Source: Linepithema humile
Lineage: Eukaryota; Arthropoda; Insecta; Hymenoptera; Formicidae
Reading direction: 5' to 3'
DNA length: 64,000 nt
NCBI RefSeq assembly: GCF_040581485.1
Contig: NC_090131.1
Coordinates: 30,316,032-30,380,031 of the forward strand
Below are positions 27,241-40,669 of the stretch, piece after piece (position 1 is the stretch's first letter; every line of letters begins with the position of its first letter). A program made the position numbers and the translations under genes. The notes beneath the pieces are model-generated. The model was not told where the DNA came from. It did no database searches and saw only the letters and a program-made list of their open reading frames with translations.

Positions 27241-27510
27241 GTCCGACGCAGCACGAAACCGCGCGAAATAATGGTTTTCGATCCGTGTATATTTAAAAAA
27301 TTGTTCCTGATCGTATTCAATATTCAGCATATCTTTCATTAAAGAAAAGAAATGACCAGTTTCGTGTCTTTTTCGATTCAGTGGCCGAACAGCGTATCTC
27401 CGTGGTTTTCTTTTATTTTTTTTTTAATTTCTTAATAATACACATGCTGCATAGGCACTTGATAACAAAAGTGCCATTCCAAACATTAAAGTTTTTTGCC
27501 GCTTCATCAT
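27241..27510 (-). pseudogene. Harbinger transposase N-terminal relic
   Basis: Reading the minus strand from the ATG at 27510 gives a short open stretch, an in-frame TAA in an A-rich run, then RRYAVRPLNRKRHETGHFFF, a stop, and after a frame change DQEQFFKYTRI. Intact insect PIF/Harbinger nucleases typically have RRWWVRPxNRxR, then a short linker, then EQFFKYxRM before the catalytic DDE domain. The order and spacing fit. The DDE domain is absent, so this is a dead fragment with at least one stop and one frameshift. The family assignment rests on these motifs and on the TTA duplication. Confidence 0.75.
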
Positions 27511-27569
27511 GACGATTCATTTTAACATTCACTATAATTTGCAGCACCGGGATCTATTACAATTTGTGG

Positions 27570-27584
27570 TTAGGTTAGGTTAGG
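27570..27584 (+). repeat. Interstitial (TTAGG)3
   Basis: Three perfect units of TTAGG, the telomere repeat of most insects, inside the Harbinger relic and just upstream of its transposase relic. It could be a chance product of the element's T- and G-rich subterminal sequence or a trace of telomeric repair. Confidence 0.85.
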
Positions 27585-28939
27585 TTTTGTTACATTTGCA
27601 CATGCGTAGTCTGAATTTCCAGGGAAGCATAAACGAGTCCTTAAGATTAAGTTAAGACTAAGACTAAGATTAAGATTAAGACCGAAGCATAAACCAGCCA
27701 TTAGTCATAATATTACCTGTAAATTAACTTTCATATATTCAATCAATATAACATACAAATGTTTTTAGATCGTTATTATTTTCGACAATTTTTGTGCTTT
27801 TTGTATTTTTCTTGTATCTTTGTATCTTGAAACAAATATAAAAGTTTTAATAATTACATGCTAACATTAAAATTTATTTATTTTATTTGTTCCGAAAGAC
27901 ATAACAATAATTAATATAACTAAATAAAAAAATTATTATAATAACTTTAATTAATTTCAATGCGAGTTTATATATATCCATTCCAGTAATAATCACTAAC
28001 TATTAATTAATTAATATTACTAATTATTATATCATATCTAAAAATAAATACAAAATATTCTAAACTGCGACGCGCGCTTACGGGCTAAGCGAGCCCCCTC
28101 AGCTATTGAATAAACAAAAAACTAAATTCCAACCCTCAAATACGTAAAAGCTTCAAGTTAGCGGTGACTCGTTCCGGATTCCAGGGCGTGACGCACGCGA
28201 ATTAATTACCGCGTTCTGTAAAAAAGAGCACTTTGGCGCGCGCCCGAGCGGACATAAATGCACGCGCGCGAACGTCGAGCGGAAGCTCGTTTCCCCAACG
28301 ACACTAAGGCATTCTGACCGGCAAAAACACCTCGTATTGTCGCGAGCTAGTAACGCGAAAAATGGATTAAACGAAGAATCTCGTTTGTGATGCCGTTAAT
28401 TAATTTAATGCGATTCCCACCGATAATCGTTCGAATGAATTACTCACGCACTGCGAGAATCGCTCTTTTATTGCTAAGTTTTCATAGCGGTCGTGACTGA
28501 TGCTTGTGCCTCATTAATTAATTAAATGTATTGTTTTCCGTTAAAAGTTTTCATTTTATGAAAAAGTTTAAATACAAAAATGATTTTAAAATTTACCATT
28601 TCTCGCATTAAATCTATTCAATTTTTGCTTCACTTTTTATATTTTTTTTCTGAAATTATAATTGTGTGCAACTTCATAACATACTTAACTAATTTAAAAA
28701 TGTCATAAGCATATTAAATAATATAAAGAAACTTAAAATACATGATAAATTATCCGTGAATTTTTCCTCTCATATCTTCCATATTTTTCATACGTAATAT
28801 ATCAACAAATTAGCTATCATAATTTTACTAATTTTTTTTCCTAAATAATTATAAACTTTCTTTAAAATATACGCATCTTTTAACATTGTTTTTTTTTATT
28901 AATTATTCTCTTGGTAATACTCTAGATTTACCTCAACGC

Positions 28940-29235
28940 CTGAGGATACCCAGCGCGGGTATGTTTGCGACAGCCGAATGATGGAAGGTGGAAATATGGA
29001 AATCCAAAAATAGCAATGCGCCGCGGGCACGTCGGCGACGCGGACATTCCCGACGGGGAAGTAAGGGGTTGGGGGTTGGAGATTCGATATTTCGAGCCCT
29101 ACGCCCGTATCTGGGCGTTGCCCGATAAACCGGGTTGTCGCGGGGCGTGTGACCAGGAGCGATGGACGAGAGAAGAGAATCGACGAGGAGTGCCGAGTAA
29201 CCGTGAGCTCTCTACATCTACAGAAGAGAATAATT
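28940..29235. other. Isolated GC-rich island of about 300 bp
   Basis: An abrupt GC-rich stretch, open on the plus strand from 28965 (MRQPNDGRWKYGNPKIAMRR and on) into AT-rich sequence at 29363, with both flanks very AT-rich. The translated segment is charged and tryptophan-containing but matches no family I recognise. The sharp edges suggest an inserted sequence (a fragment of a retroelement leader or a processed transcript) rather than a local gene. A second odd patch at 29735-29870 may belong to it. Confidence 0.3.
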
Positions 29236-30954
29236 CGGATAAAACACCGGATGTCCCTTTAACTGTTGATTCTATAACAAATTTCAAAACGGTTTTTCAA
29301 AAAACTTTTAACATTAAATTTTTCTTCGTCATATTTGTTTCATTTCAAATTCAACCTAATTAGATTAATTATTAGATTAGATTAGATTTTAATTTAGTTT
29401 AAGCTTAGTTAGTTAAAATTAAAACAAGACGTTATCTATTTACATTTTCGATAAAACAATAAAGTGATAATACAGTTTGTGTAAAAAAATCTAAAATTTT
29501 TACATTTTAAATGTCACGTTTCATATATTTTTGTATAACTTCTCACTTTACGATATATTATGCGCGAGAGGAAATCAGTTCATTTCGAGGAATCAATCAA
29601 CCCTACAAATATTCGATACTTCGCGCGAAAATATAAGTGCCATCATTAATCGAGAGTGTGCGGAAAAAAGAGAAGTGCGTACTGAAGTAGGATTGGTTTT
29701 AATCAAATTTCTAACTGACTGAACTACCCTCGTTTTTTCAGACATATGAGACTATTCAGGGCTACAAATGGATATACCCTTGAATTCGGATACACCCTTA
29801 ACAGTTTCATGAATTCGAGCAAAAGGCAGCAGGACAGTGGTCCTTCAAGCTATTAATACAGCTTTATCCCCAATTTCCTAATTGACTCACATAATGCTAA
29901 ACTTCGTGTATTTGGTAAAATGGTTACATATATATATATATATATGATGTTTTTTTATAGAATTGATTCTTTTATAAAATAGATTTAAACAAGTTCCAAC
30001 AACTTTTTTACTTTCAGATTAGTACAACGCTGAGAAAAATAGATTCTTTACTTATCAACTTTATATTTCTCTTGAAAAGAAATGCCAAGTGTTTGTTTCT
30101 TGTCAACCGTGTCTAAAAATATTTAATGTGTCAGATTTGTTAAATAGAAATATGGGTCAATTTACGAATTGATTTGTCTATGTTTATAACGTAGACAAAT
30201 CCCTCTCGCGCAGATAATTTTGTGCGACGTCTTGCAACGGCCGGAAAGAAATTTTATTGCTCCAAATTGGCGGCGCTGAATGTTCGTGTTCAGAGGCGAA
30301 AATTACGCGCCAGTTGCGTTCGTTGACAGGCCGGTTGCATCGCGGATAAATAGAGCTGTCAATCGACAAAGAGCTTTTCTTGCCATTTACTTTCGTATCG
30401 TTCGTTATGCCCATCGGATAGGCGAATGTCTCTTCTTTACGTAATTAGAACACGCGATGAAGAGCTTAATGCATTGCGACTTTCTAACCACATGTCCCTA
30501 AATTATCTTTCACCGTTTAGACGGTAAGTGATCATCGTATGACTTAATTACGTATATGACCTGAATTATTATTTATGATACTTTTTCTATCAATTAGTCG
30601 AGAACAAGGGCGATACTTAGTCAACTAAAATTATTACGTTGGATCATTAATTACAATGTAGTTACACTTTTTCTTCGATTATTTATCATTGTCATCAATG
30701 CCACTCCTGTTTTGTGTTCGTGCGCGATTTCATGACGGATTATGTCAGAGCGTGAGAGACAAGGGCGTAGGCTGAATGAATCAAAAGTAAAGCACGTTAC
30801 TTTTAAGTAAATGAATGTACTCGCAACAGATTATATCTAAGATTAGCAACGATGGTTTTGTACTTACATATATGTATAACATATATTTAGCATTAAATGT
30901 CTGTTCTATATTCTATTTCTTAAAGGAGAATATCGCATATAATAGTTATTATAT

Positions 30955-30964
30955 ATGAATAAAT

Positions 30965-31022
<58 letters not shown>

Positions 31023-31032
31023 ATTTATTCAT
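30955..31032. repeat. 78-bp perfect AT palindrome
   Basis: The arms start ATGAATAAATTACATCTTAT and end with the exact reverse complement, with an uninterrupted (AT)n core from about 30973 to 31016. The non-repetitive arms matching perfectly show that this is more than a plain AT microsatellite. It can extrude as a cruciform or fold as an RNA hairpin; a MITE end-to-end remnant is possible. Confidence 0.9.
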
Positions 31033-34000
31033 GTCATATACATATATATATATAATCTCTCTCTCGTTTGATTAGATAATGTTTAAAAAAAAGATATAAA
31101 ATATAAGCCAATGCCTTTTTCATACGAATTTTAGCACTTTAACGCGTGTATTAATTTGTCATTAACTTATATTTAATGTTTAATTAAATTAATCATATAA
31201 AACTTATTATCTATTCAAAAATTACTGCTTTTTCTTTCTTATTTTCTCATAATGTACTGATTTAATTGCCACATAATCAAAACATTTGCAACAATTTATA
31301 AAATATTTGCAATATTTATAGCGTTTAAAATAACATTTTCTAAAAAATTGCTAATGAAAACTGATATAAAAAATTGTAATTGTAATTCACAAAAAGCACA
31401 TTGTTTCTAAAAAATCACGTTCGTCCATCGGATACAATTTAACCAAAAAAGATAAATTACAACATATATTTGTATTAATAATAGTGACATTTGAAACTGT
31501 ATTTCTGATAATTGGAATCGCGAAAATATGCCTCTGCTTCATTAAGAAGCGGATTAAATTCTATGTAATTCACGCATTATTTAAAAAAGGTCTTAATAAT
31601 ATTTATTAATATTGATAATAAATAATTAAATAAATTATAAATAAAGAGTCAGAAATATCAATAATAATTTATATATATAATATAAGTATTAATGTTATTA
31701 AATAATAAAATAATATTGATTTAATTAAATAGTAATTAATATTAATAATAAAGAATTAATATATTCTATTGAAAATGTAGTTTCGAATAAACACAGAAGA
31801 TATGCATAAAAATGTACGTTATATGCTTCGGACGATGAAGGAGATGCTGTCACGAAGAGATGCGTAATATCGTTACATCCCCTTTAAGGTGGACTCTAGT
31901 TACACGAATACACGATCGCTCATTCAATCGAGGCAAACCATATTTTAGATGTAGATTACGGAGAAATGTTGAGGAGTAATTTATCGAGAAATTGTCGGTA
32001 GAATCAATTTATTTTTAAGAGCTCTCACTTAGTGTAACTTTTTAACTCGGAGAAGAGATAGTATACAGAGTAGTACAGAGTGTCTCAAACCAACCATATC
32101 ACCCGTCAATAATAGATTTCTGAGATCATTTGGAAACAAAAATGAAAATGAAATTTAGAAGAAAGAGAGAGCAGATGTAGATCACGATCTCTTTCGATCC
32201 GCGTCGCGGGAGAGACACGCGGCGCGCAATTATTTTTTATTACCTCCGTTAAACTATTCGGCGAGACTTATTGCATTTAGAATGGCCGCTGAAAGCGCAG
32301 CACGATGGACGGTAATTTATTCAATAACCCGTCATTATTTCGGCATTATCCCCATGTTTTTAAATAGATACAATTTCGTCCGAACTGCCAATTATCATTT
32401 ACGGTACATTTGAGCGTGCATGAGAGGTAAATAGAAATGCACATCGAAGTTGAATCGCATAGTCGAATTCTAAAATTGCTTCTACATGTACGTGTGTGTG
32501 TGTGTATGTATGTATGTCGTATGTATATATATTTCATCAAAACATATTAACAAATAATAAATACATTAACAAATAGTCCAAAAAATTTCCATGTAAAAAT
32601 ATTATAAAATTGACAAACAGAGCTTTTTTAATAAAAATATTCTAAAAAACTATAATTTATCATGTGATGAATATTCAACATTTAATATAACGTTTTAATA
32701 ATTAAAGTATCAAATAAATTTGTATTAAATAAAGTTAGATTTTCTCGAAAAGCAAGATTTTGTTATTAATTTTAAATACATAGGCTATACTTCTAAGTGA
32801 AATTATGAATGAATTATAAGCCACAGACATGAATGAAAAGATGAACATAGCTGATTTGTTGTCTCGGAATCACGAAAAGGATTTTATGTACATTCGGTAT
32901 ACATGAGTCGATGAATAGAGCATATCGCTCTACTAATGTAAGGGGGAGAATGTTTGGTCAGATATTGTACATAGATATGTGTCGACACGTGGAGACACAC
33001 GTGTTTGCGTGCGTAGCTAGAATCGAGTCAGTAGACCAAGCTCGAATTCCAGAACAGGTGACTTGGAGTGCTAAACATTCCATTCTAAGCCCTTATCTAA
33101 GAATTATTTCTTGTGGTAAAATTGATTATCTCTAATTTATTTTATCTTTTTTCATAATGTATATTTTCATAGAAAACCAAAGTATGAAATAAGCCGCAAT
33201 TTTCTAATTATTACATAGATTGTATGTCTATACATGGATTGTATATATGTTAAAATTAACTCTTAAATCACATCAGTATTTATAATCAGTAAAAATTTAT
33301 CATTTCCTACGTCATTTTCGTTTGTAATGATATTTACGAAGAATGACTTGGAATGTTTCGCATCGCATTGTTAGTCGTAACACGTGAGATCATCCGTGAT
33401 TCTGCTTTTACTATTTACGTGATGTATCAACCATCCATCTATGCTCAAATACGAAAAGTCAAGGTTAATTCTTTCCATAAAAATTTCGTGGAACAAGATA
33501 CGATCCGGTGCGTATTAAACGATTCAACAAAATGGGATAACACATCGCGCTATTTCAAAGGCTATTTCATTCAAAGCGTTAAATCAATATATTTCGTAAT
33601 TGTTGGACAGAAAATTTGACACGCAATGTTGTGTACAAACTCAACTTTTTGTAAATGTCAGCTCCTATGTATTAATTCGCAAAGGAAGCGAATATATAGC
33701 TCTTAATAGTGAAATATTTGCCTTCTGATCCCTAGTATAGATTTAGCAGCTGTACAGAAATACAGAAATTAATTACCGATGCTGTATGCGAATAATTAGT
33801 ATGTTAATATTTCGTTTTGTTGGTCAACATCCATGATGGTTCTCATCCGGCTACCAGTTTTAATTAATTTAACGAAATAAAAAGATTGAAAAATATAGAC
33901 GATATCTTTTTTTCGTTTCTTAGCGAAAAAAGAATTTTCGGACGAGAATGACCCGCGCGTAAGACAGCAATAGTTGGGAGAGAGTACTGGAAGAGAAACG

Positions 34001-34899
34001 AAAGGAGAGGCGCACACGTGCACAATGTCCGCCTCTCTATTTTTATATGTAATTCTTTCGAAATAGCCCTCCGCATATGTTGCTACGTGGGAGTTCTTCT
34101 AAATTTTCCTCTTTTCTCCGCCTGTAGTTATTAAAACATTCGCGCAAAATTAAATAAAAGATAATTAGAGAATTGCGGCTTATTCCATACCTTAATTTTC
34201 TATGAAAATATACATTATGAAAAAAGATAAAATAAATTATAGATAATCAATTTTATCACAAGAAATAGTTCTTAGATAATTTTCAAATTTTCAAAGTTTA
34301 AAACAATTGAATTGTGCAATGTCATTGAACTACAAAATTTATATTGCAGAAACAATTTTGCAAATAAAAAAAAATAAAAAGGAAATATGCGAGCAATCAT
34401 TGTTAACAAAGAACAGTCAAGAACACTGTTAAAACAGCAGCGACTAATTAGCTGTAATCAGATTTCACAGGTACGTAAGAAATTCCACACGTATTCGCAA
34501 CGAAAGCATGTCAGCGGAGAGTCAACGGCCTCTGTGCACGTGCACGCCAGTTGGTGCATTCAGCAGGTGCATACTGCCAAAGATATGCAAATTCACATGT
34601 ACGCTCGACATTAAAAATAATGTAATATTAATATTATTAAAAATTATTCTATACGAATACAAAACAATTCCAAGATTAATTAATAATGATTTTTTAATAA
34701 TGATTTTTTTAATAGCAGCAAAAATAAAAATGTCAGAATTATAAATGCAGAAAGATTATGACGAGTCTCAACTGCCTATATATTAATAAATATATATTTA
34801 TACATCTCGTTTGAAATTCCAATTTTTCGATCATCGCGTGAATGAACCGAAGAGCCTTCGAACCGAATCGCAGAAAACGTTGCTCTCCCAAAACAGCCA

Positions 34900-35420
34900 T
34901 CAATATTTATAGCACGTCTAGACGCGAGAGTGCGGGCGCTTTTTGTTAATCGCAATGTACATATGTACGCGTGCGTTCATAAGACGCGGTCTGCGCGCGA
35001 AAAAGAAGAAACGCGAGAGGAAGAAAGGCGAGCGAGCTGCTCGTAAGGGATGAACTCTCGCGCGAGAAAGGACTATAACGGCAAGTAGCCAAGCAAGAGA
35101 GACGAACAGTTGCCATGGTGACCATCAAAGGCGCCGATCAGACACGAAGGGATGAGGGTTCCCCTTTTATCGTCGACTTTGTCACGCAGAAGCCGCCACC
35201 GCGGAACCGAAGAATACGTTCCCTTCGCGCCACACCGCCCATTCATCCCTTAACTCCGGTTCTTTCGAGTTCCGCCGGAGCGGAAAGTATTTGCGGGATT
35301 GAAACGAGCGAGCCCGCGAAAAAAGGAAAGCGACGTCGTGACGTCGCTTACGTGGCGCCTACAACGCTATACCGAGTGCCCGGAATCGCCAAAGTTTCTT
35401 CCAATCGCAGAGACTAAGTT
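34900..35420. other. CpG-rich island with CRE-like palindrome
   Basis: A GC-rich block. The plus strand is open from about 35115 to 35417, with an ATG in good context (GCCATGG); the product is basic and proline-rich with no recognised domain. At 35328-35349 there is a 22-bp palindrome, AAGCGACGTC-GT-GACGTCGCTT, containing two GACGTC cores. Promoter or enhancer function is more likely than coding. Confidence 0.35.
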
Positions 35421-35897
35421 GAAATCAATTTTCGCTTAGCAAAAGTTTAAAAGAGAAGAGTAGCTCTCTTTTTTTATGTTTTCTTAATTGAATTTTAAAT
35501 TTTATCAAAATAAATTTTTTTTAATTAATGGAAAAACAAGATCTTGTCAATTTATATCTTCAATATAAAAAAAACTGAAATTTTGTAATTAAAGTACAAA
35601 TTTTTTTACTTATTTAAGATTTTAGTGAGCAAAGCGCAAGAGAAAACTAGACAAAGCATATGTATCAAAAGTTATTTTTTTTACTATGATCGGAGTACAC
35701 CGTCGGGACTCGAGATTCAATTACAACTTGCCGAAGAGCATCTGAATCAAATTTGACCAAGAACTCTCTCCAGTAATAAGATCTTTCTCCTCGTCTTGGA
35801 AATTTTTCTTTAAAAACGAAACTTTTCTTCTATTCTTTTTCGCTAAATCAACTTCAACACTTAACAACTCAAAGCAGTGCAATTTCAAAAAATAATC

Positions 35898-36075
35898 ATC
35901 TCTATGTTCCGATTGCAATATAATGAGCGCGACAATTAAGTTTGATTTTCTATATATCTATATAATCGATAATTGTATCAACAGTACATTAAGTACAGAA
36001 TAAAAAAAAATCAAATGTAGCTAATTAATTATTAGGCTAATTAATTACTCCGTAATTCAGGCTTTCGAATCACGA
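35898..36075 (+). repeat. Direct duplication, copy A (178 bp)
   Basis: This segment, from ATCTCTATGTTCCG to GAATCACGA, recurs about 690 bp downstream with only a few substitutions. Copy A carries 16 extra bases in its CTAATTAATTA region, explained by a duplication or deletion between short direct repeats. No transposon ends are visible. Confidence 0.92.
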
Positions 36076-36587
36076 AAATCAGAAACAATCGGCATCATGC
36101 TTCAGGATAATATATTTCCTCGCATTCGCATTCGCAAAGTCACCATTGTCACAATGAGGAAACACAAATGCTCCAGGGATCAGTTATCGCGCTGGTCGGT
36201 GTATAAATCACTCAGGCCGCCATCGTAAATTATATCGAGCTACGCTGCGAACCGATAAATTTGGCCATTTGCGCGAGTACACTGTGCGGGTTAACTAAAT
36301 AGCTGCGGTTGTTTACATTGTGTAGTGACGGCGATGTAAATTAATAAATATACGCTGAACAATGTGTTGAGATGTAATTTGTGGTTGATTTAATCGTTCC
36401 CTCTTTTTTTCTTTTCCCATGGACGCTATGCGTCAAAAAGTATGCGAGTACACATATAAAGATGTAAAATAAAACTCTAAGATATATATAAAAATGTAAA
36501 AATGTAAAGAAAGCATATACATAATACTAACTTCTAAAATAGAATAAAAAGCAAGATATGCATTATATAATGCCTGAAAATTATATA

Positions 36588-36749
36588 ATCTCTATGTTCC
36601 GATTGCAATATAATGAGCGCGACAATTAAGTATGATTTTCTATATACCTATATAATCGATAATTGTGTCAGCAGTATATTAAGTACAGAATAAAAAAAAT
36701 TCAAATGTAGCTAATTAATTACTCCGTAATTCAGGTTTTCGAATCACGA
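36588..36749 (+). repeat. Direct duplication, copy B (162 bp)
   Basis: Second copy of the segment at 35898-36075, in the same orientation and lacking the 16-bp internal stretch. The few differences (for example AAGTTTG to AAGTATG) point to a fairly recent segmental duplication within the intron. Confidence 0.92.
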
Positions 36750-39700
36750 TGAAACACTTATATAATTTCACACAGATTTCACTTTAAGAGAATTCTAATT
36801 CAAACGACTTGATGCTGTACATTAAAAAGTAATAAAAGGAAACAGAATGTTTCATAAAATTCTGGATAAAGAAAAATAGACTACCGATTAATCGGAAACG
36901 GAAAGCTCGAGACAGAACTCGAGATACAACTATGCAAAAAAAAAAGAACGAGAGCTGAACGATGATTTCTTTAGAACACAGCAGAGTACTCTAACAACTT
37001 AATTCTATACATTACGATATACGGTTGTCAAAGAGTGACTCGGAAAGAACGAAAAAAGAAAACTCGAATGCGATTCTCACGAACGAAAGCGAGTCACAGT
37101 CAGCTGTGCGAGTATTTCGCAGGAGAACTTGGAAAAGAAGAGGGTTGCAGTTGCGGAACTTCCACTGTGTTATGGTTAGCCTACTTGTGTGATGGAAGGG
37201 CGAGGCTAGATAAAATACACATCGAAGAAGTTGGCTTAATGTATTATAGGCCAAGAGGGAATGAGAACGAGAAAAACAATAGGAATTTTCGCGAGTCTAC
37301 AAATCTAACCGCAACTGCCGATCCGAACTTAAAGACGAACGACTGACTTAACTGATTAATTAATATTTGATTTTTCTTAAAGTCGATCTGACGTTTTAAA
37401 GGAATTAGAGTATATAAGTAATATATAGAATATAAAATACAAGAATATAAAAAATATTATATAAATAGTGATTTCTCAAAAATATGATAGAACATGATGT
37501 ATGAAGCGTTGCTTACAAATGTAAGATACGCTTTACAATCGATTTACAATCGATTATTCGAGTGTCGATCTCTTTTCCCAATATATCATTCCCAGCAGAG
37601 CCGTTTCTCGGATAGCCGGCCGCACTGAAATATTAATCCGCGTGTTCCTTAGCACGAGACGACGCAGAGAGGGCAAGGTGCGGGTAGAAGGGAGATGAAG
37701 AGGGATTGTATAGGCCTAACGCCTCGGCGCCAGGAGTTGCTGAGGGAAAGAGGGGGATTTATTGATCTCTCCAACCCTTTGCCCTACATTCCGAACTATT
37801 TCTCGCTCACGCTGTCTCGCCGGCTGCGTCTCTCGTGCTCTTCCTCAACCAACTTTTTGTCTCCTATACAGCCTCCCGCGCCTGATCGTCTATTTTCCCC
37901 TCTGTTTCATTATACGGTATCCCAAAGTGACTTGCTCACTTCAAATGTTTTATTCCACACTTGAAGTGGAAAGAATTCAACGAGAGACTGCGATCAAATT
38001 TAACAATAATTTAAGAATAATAAACAATAATACCAATAATCATTACAGTCATTATAGTCCTATATATTAATCACTTTGAATCAAATCTGTATAACGTGAT
38101 TAAAAAATATCATGTTATAGATATTATTTTCTTCTAATAATAGAATAATGACATTACAAAAATTAATGTTTATTGGGTAACTATTGAGACTTTGCCATTA
38201 TCGTTCCTTTAGTTTCTAGTATCTATAGCTGAAGTGCAAAGACTCTGAAACATTGTAGGTATACCTCGCCTTCTCTTTCCCTTCCTCAACGTTGCTATTC
38301 TTTCATGCATTATCGACGCAAGAGTCTTTCCATTCTCGCGAGCCATTATCTGCCGCCGAAGGTTTTTACGTCTCCGTAACATCTATAATAACCTTCACTG
38401 TTCTTTCTGCTATTCTTTCTAGTTGCGAATACCTATCATTCTTTCCAGCTATCTCACTATTCAACAGTAGACCTTGCTTAAAACACATTTCCGCTATCTC
38501 GACGTCAAGACGAATTAATCACACTACATGCAAATCATACGTATCGATGTACAATATTGTATATCAATCAATTAAAAGAATGGACTTTTGTTTATTGCTC
38601 ATCAGCGCGTCAATAAAAAGATGATTGTAAAGCTAAAATCGGTTTTGATCTCAAAGTGTTCTCTGTTCTTGATGCTCGCAAGATGTAAAAAATGGCATCT
38701 TGGTGCTCGAATTTATTTTCTATATCTTGCAAGCAAACTAAAATCATGAAACATTTTTATAATATATGTTTTAAGAGAAAATTTGTGACTTTTCGAACAT
38801 CCTGTACACATCAATCATACCGCTCGTAATAACACGCGCCGCGAACGATTTCGCAGAAGTTCGACGAGCAACGTAAATCTCATCGAATATATGTGGACGT
38901 ATATTTTCGAAATTGCTTTAATAGGACGAACAGTCTCGAGAGTTTTTTTTTATTTCGAAAATGTAAGAACTATCTATATATATGTAATACTCGCGAATTT
39001 TAAGCGGCAAACGACGGAATAATCAGCATGTATTTTGTCAATCTATCTTTATATCTTTAATGATGATAAACATATTCTTCATTTTTATATATATATATAT
39101 TTATCATCTTTAATCATATATATGTTTTATTAAAATACTGCTTTTACAATAATTATTATTCAAAGCACGTTGATTATATTAATGTACAGAATAATACAAA
39201 ATATTGTATTAATATTATATATTGTATAAACTTGAATTATATAAAGTAATTAATAGAATTACTAATGTTAATACATATAATGCAAATTATTAATATTAAT
39301 AAACGTAACTAATGCAATAAATAATGCAGAATACTGATACATTAATTATGCAATTTTGATATGATTGACTAAATTGAAAATAAAATTGTAATTCTGAATG
39401 AGTAATCTTGCAAAATATCGCATCGATGATTTCGAAAATATTAAAGATAATGCAAGCTGCCCGCATTACTACTCGCATCGCATTAGTTCTAGCAAAACGT
39501 CATAGAACCGGTGAAAATCAACTGTCACCAAGCGTGACTCACTTACCCTGACACTTTCATCAACACCTTTACAGCCGCTCAAATAAGCGAAAGTGACTAG
39601 TAGGCCACGGATTTCTGTGGTGTCTCAACATTAAATCGCACTTGCATAATACGCGTACTTCACAAACAATAGATAACAGCACATCAATACGGTGGACTTA

Positions 39701-39773
39701 CGCGAATATTAAGATTTTTAATTAAAATGCAACACAATCGTGATGGAAACTTTTTGGACAAATATTCTGTTTT

Positions 39774-39780
<7 letters not shown>

Positions 39781-39803
<23 letters not shown>
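39781..39803. repeat. Poly-A tract, about 23 bp
   Basis: A run of adenines following TTTTTTTGTTA. No retroposon body was recognised next to it. Confidence 0.75.
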
Positions 39804-39804
<1 letters not shown>

Positions 39805-40669
39805 TTTACTTTGTATTCAATAACGCATACTTTGTTTTTTTGTCATTTAGTATATTTGATATTGGCTGCTTGTTTGAAAGTCATAAAAAAAGACCACAGT
39901 GATGCGAGAGAAACTGGAGCAAACGCAGTTAGTACACACACCTGTACACATCTCTTCGCCGTTTCAGACATTACGATTTTTATCCAAATAGGAATGCGCC
40001 TCTCTCCGCCTATACCGGGTGACCACTGTATGTATATACAGAGAAATTATTTCGTGGTAAAATTTCACAACAATAACTATTCATCATGAACTTCAAAGAC
40101 CGAAGTGAAAATCAGTTTTTCATCGTGTTCCATAAAATCTCGCTCGTTGCGTGCAATTAACGAAGTTGGCTTTAGAAACGCAAGAAAATTACATTTGGCA
40201 ACCGTTCCGAGATCATTCGTGATGAAAGGCATCGACTGTTTTCTCTATAAACATGATTTTTATTTGAATAATTAGAAACACTTGTCACATTCCTCTTTGA
40301 GACATAACATTCCATAAGATAAAATTGTCAAAAAGTCAGTATTAAGAAATTTTTAAAGCGTGGTGTAGACTTCAATTTGCTAATAACTGCAATGTTTCAC
40401 TTAGTAAATATTATTAATTGTATAAAAATTTATTTTATAATACGATACGTGCAATTTCATAGAAAAATCCAAGTTTTTTTTGTTATATTTTCGCGTGACA
40501 TTTAACTTATATAAAAATATAATATATGCTATTTATTTCATAATAAATTATTAATATTACAATTGTTTGCGCTGTGTTATATACGTTAAAAAAATTATAT
40601 TGCATGGTTTTTTAGAAAAGATTGTTACTATACAGAAATATAATTAAAAAAAATACAAAAATACATTTG

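Larger units (their letters stand above)
27064..27700 (-). mobile_element. Degenerate PIF/Harbinger DNA transposon
   Basis: A 637-bp element flanked by the direct duplication TTA (27061-27063 and 27701-27703), the TWA target expected for PIF/Harbinger. The ends are inverted repeats: TGGCCGGTTTATGCTTCGGT on the left, and TGGCTGGTTTATGCTTCGGT when the right end is read inward, both continuing into CTTAATCTTAATC. A second inverted pair lies inside (27126-27145 and 27619-27640, sharing CGTTTATRCTTCCCT), so the ends are double or one copy sits within another. The minus strand carries a transposase N-terminal relic. The element is too short and too broken to be active. Confidence 0.82.

Noticed and set aside
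30184..30414. Minus-strand 76-codon frame with balanced composition
   Set aside because: It looks protein-like by composition but shows no motif, no family similarity and no neighbouring exons.
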